NCBI GenBank assembly: GCA_963170055.1
Contig: CAUJGJ010000200.1
Span: 56,001 to 120,000, forward strand
Source of the DNA: Halisarca cf. caerulea
Lineage: Eukaryota > Porifera > Demospongiae > Chondrillida > Halisarcidae
Length of the DNA stretch: 64,000 nucleotides
Reading direction: 5' to 3'
Shown here one piece after another: positions 63,083-64,000 of the stretch. A program made the translations under genes and the position numbers. How positions within the stretch are numbered: position 1 is the first letter of the stretch; each line of letters begins with the position of its first letter. A model generated the notes under the pieces. The model worked only from the letters and a program-made list of their open reading frames with translations. It did no database searches and was not told where the DNA came from.

Positions 63083-63398
63083 GGTCAATCTCCCTCTGAC
63101 GTACGCACACACACCTCTACCCCAATAAAGACACGTAACAAGAACGCCCATCAAAATACACAGATGTTTGGGCTCACCTTCTAACCCTAGGCTCCTTTTC
63201 CGCGTTGTAGGCGCTTCTTCGGAAAATACTGTTCTGAGTGTGAAAGAAAACGGGAAAGAGGACAGTGAAAGATTTAAAAACGTAAAATACAAACTAAAAA
63301 GCATAAATAACAAGTATTTAGGACTAAATACGCCTAAAACATTTCAACTTATCTTTGAAGGATTTGAATTTCTTCTTTTCCCGCTCAAGACTATTGAC
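63083..63398. other. Upstream region of a probable gene start
   Basis: The stretch contains no recognisable protein. Small overlapping ORFs on both strands (63,077-63,313 minus, 63,168-63,428 plus) show no known motif. It may hold promoter sequence for the exon at 63,437. Confidence 0.4.
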
Positions 63399-63426
63399 TC
63401 ACGTGATAAACAACACAGACACGTGT
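63399..63426. promoter_or_regulatory. Pair of CACGTG E-boxes
   Basis: TCACGTGA (63,399-63,406) and ACACGTGT (63,419-63,426) are both 8-bp palindromes containing CACGTG, 20 bp apart, just upstream of a candidate start codon. CACGTG is the binding word of many bHLH-ZIP factors. Use here is inferred only from position. Confidence 0.45.
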
Positions 63427-63436
63427 AGCAGGTAAA

Positions 63437-63485
63437 ATGGCGGCCGGGCAGTCAGTAACAAGTATGCTTGCGAACCAGACCTGCG
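63437..63485 (+). CDS. Candidate first coding exon of a gene running off the right edge
   Basis: AAAATGG gives a good initiation context. It is followed by 16 codons (MAAGQSVTSMLANQTC) plus one base, then a consensus splice donor CG/GTGAGTG at 63,486, so the first intron would be phase 1. An ATGGCGGC start is common in animal genes. The next exon is not in the window, and the sequence downstream (including an inverted-repeat element at 63,540) reads as intron. The product is unknown; a chance ORF remains possible. Confidence 0.45.
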
Positions 63486-63539
63486 GTGAGTGTTTGTTTG
63501 GCCATAGACCCTACGTAAGTGTATTTTCGAGTGTATATA

Positions 63540-63717
63540 AGGTAAAGTGCCCTTATCCTGATCACTCCCTAATGCCAATCGGCACTTTTCCTGAACTCAG
63601 TAACTAAAGTTAGCCTGGCATTACAGCTACGGAATAATAAAGCCTAAATCTTTCTGTGTCTGCTGGGAGATGCGGTGATCAGGATTAGGGAGTGATCAGG
63701 ATTAGGACACTCTACCT
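63540..63717. mobile_element. Short inverted-repeat element (MITE-like), 178 bp
   Basis: The left terminal repeat at 63,540-63,573 (AGGTAAAGTGCCC...CTCCCTAAT) matches the reverse complement of 63,684-63,717 at 31 of 34 positions. The right end has GTGATCAGGATTAGG twice in tandem. There is no ORF and no clear target duplication. The tip AGGTAAAG resembles that of the element at 62,824. Confidence 0.75.
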
Positions 63718-64000
63718 CATTAGTATGCGTAAGGTGAAAGCAGATAATTTCGGGAATGTCATAACTTTCAGTGCATAAACTGAATAGCCGACGAAATTAC
63801 CTGCTTTTATCTTATATGATATAACGAAGCAGAGGTCTACAGAACGAAGGCCTGCAGTTGATCTCTGCTACGTTAGAAAATCTTTATTATATAATTGCAT
63901 AGTTTTTTAACATGTAGATACTCCATGCATATGAACACTGTTAATTGTGTGAATGTGAACTATGTGGATATTATTGACTGCTATGATCATATCCATGATC
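63718..64000. other. No feature recognised; probable intron
   Basis: AT-rich sequence with no conserved motif. If the exon at 63,437 is real this is the start of its first intron. Confidence 0.35.

Noticed and set aside
63077..63428. Overlapping 78-codon minus and 86-codon plus ORFs upstream of the candidate exon
   Set aside because: Neither has a recognisable motif and they overlap each other on opposite strands.
54063..64000. tRNA or rRNA genes
   Set aside because: No cloverleaf with A and B boxes and no rRNA core sequence was seen when reading both strands by eye.

Overview
The window looks like nuclear DNA of a eukaryote, most likely an invertebrate animal. It has a satellite array of more than 50 kb, TTAGGG-type telomeric repeats inside the sequence, a degraded LINE (non-LTR) retrotransposon, several non-autonomous DNA transposons, and what looks like a short first exon ending in a splice donor. 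Nothing resembles a bacterial operon, and the phylum cannot be fixed from the sequence.

Layout. Positions 1 to about 54,060 are one head-to-tail satellite array with a 104-bp monomer (roughly 520 copies), open at the left edge of the window. Monomer variants recur in fixed orders and form nested higher-order repeats of different sizes (937, 2,080, about 2,495, 3,222, 3,430, 3,538 and 5,510 bp). Some duplication joints can be placed inside single monomers. From about 51,400 the monomers become diverged and CpG-poor at one site: the decaying edge of the array. From 54,063 to 56,300 a diverged minisatellite of about 62 bp is split by a 1.0-kb piggyBac-type non-autonomous element with TTAA target duplications. 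A short telomeric block that inverts at its centre (CCCTAA then TTAGGG) adjoins the minisatellite at about 56,302.

The right 8 kb is the only part with convincing coding sequence. An uninterrupted 919-codon gene (56,754-59,513) encodes a repetitive acidic N-terminal segment, a staphylococcal-nuclease-like domain with the catalytic Arg/Asp/Glu/Arg pattern, and a C-terminal SET methyltransferase-like domain. I do not recognise this combination and consider it the most interesting gene here. Next is a dead LINE remnant (about 59,641-62,329). Its endonuclease-RT linker segment is amplified in five tandem units of about 368 bp, its RT core is deleted, and its C-terminal part carries a 150-bp in-frame duplication. 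Two short inverted-repeat elements (62,824-63,082 and 63,540-63,717) flank a probable promoter and first coding exon (63,437-63,485) of a gene running off the right edge.

Functional reading. The left 85% is non-coding repeat, perhaps pericentromeric, centromeric or subtelomeric; the sequence does not decide. The short ORFs in the satellite, on both strands, are by-products of the repeat. No functional link between the SNase-SET gene and the surrounding repeats can be shown from sequence alone.
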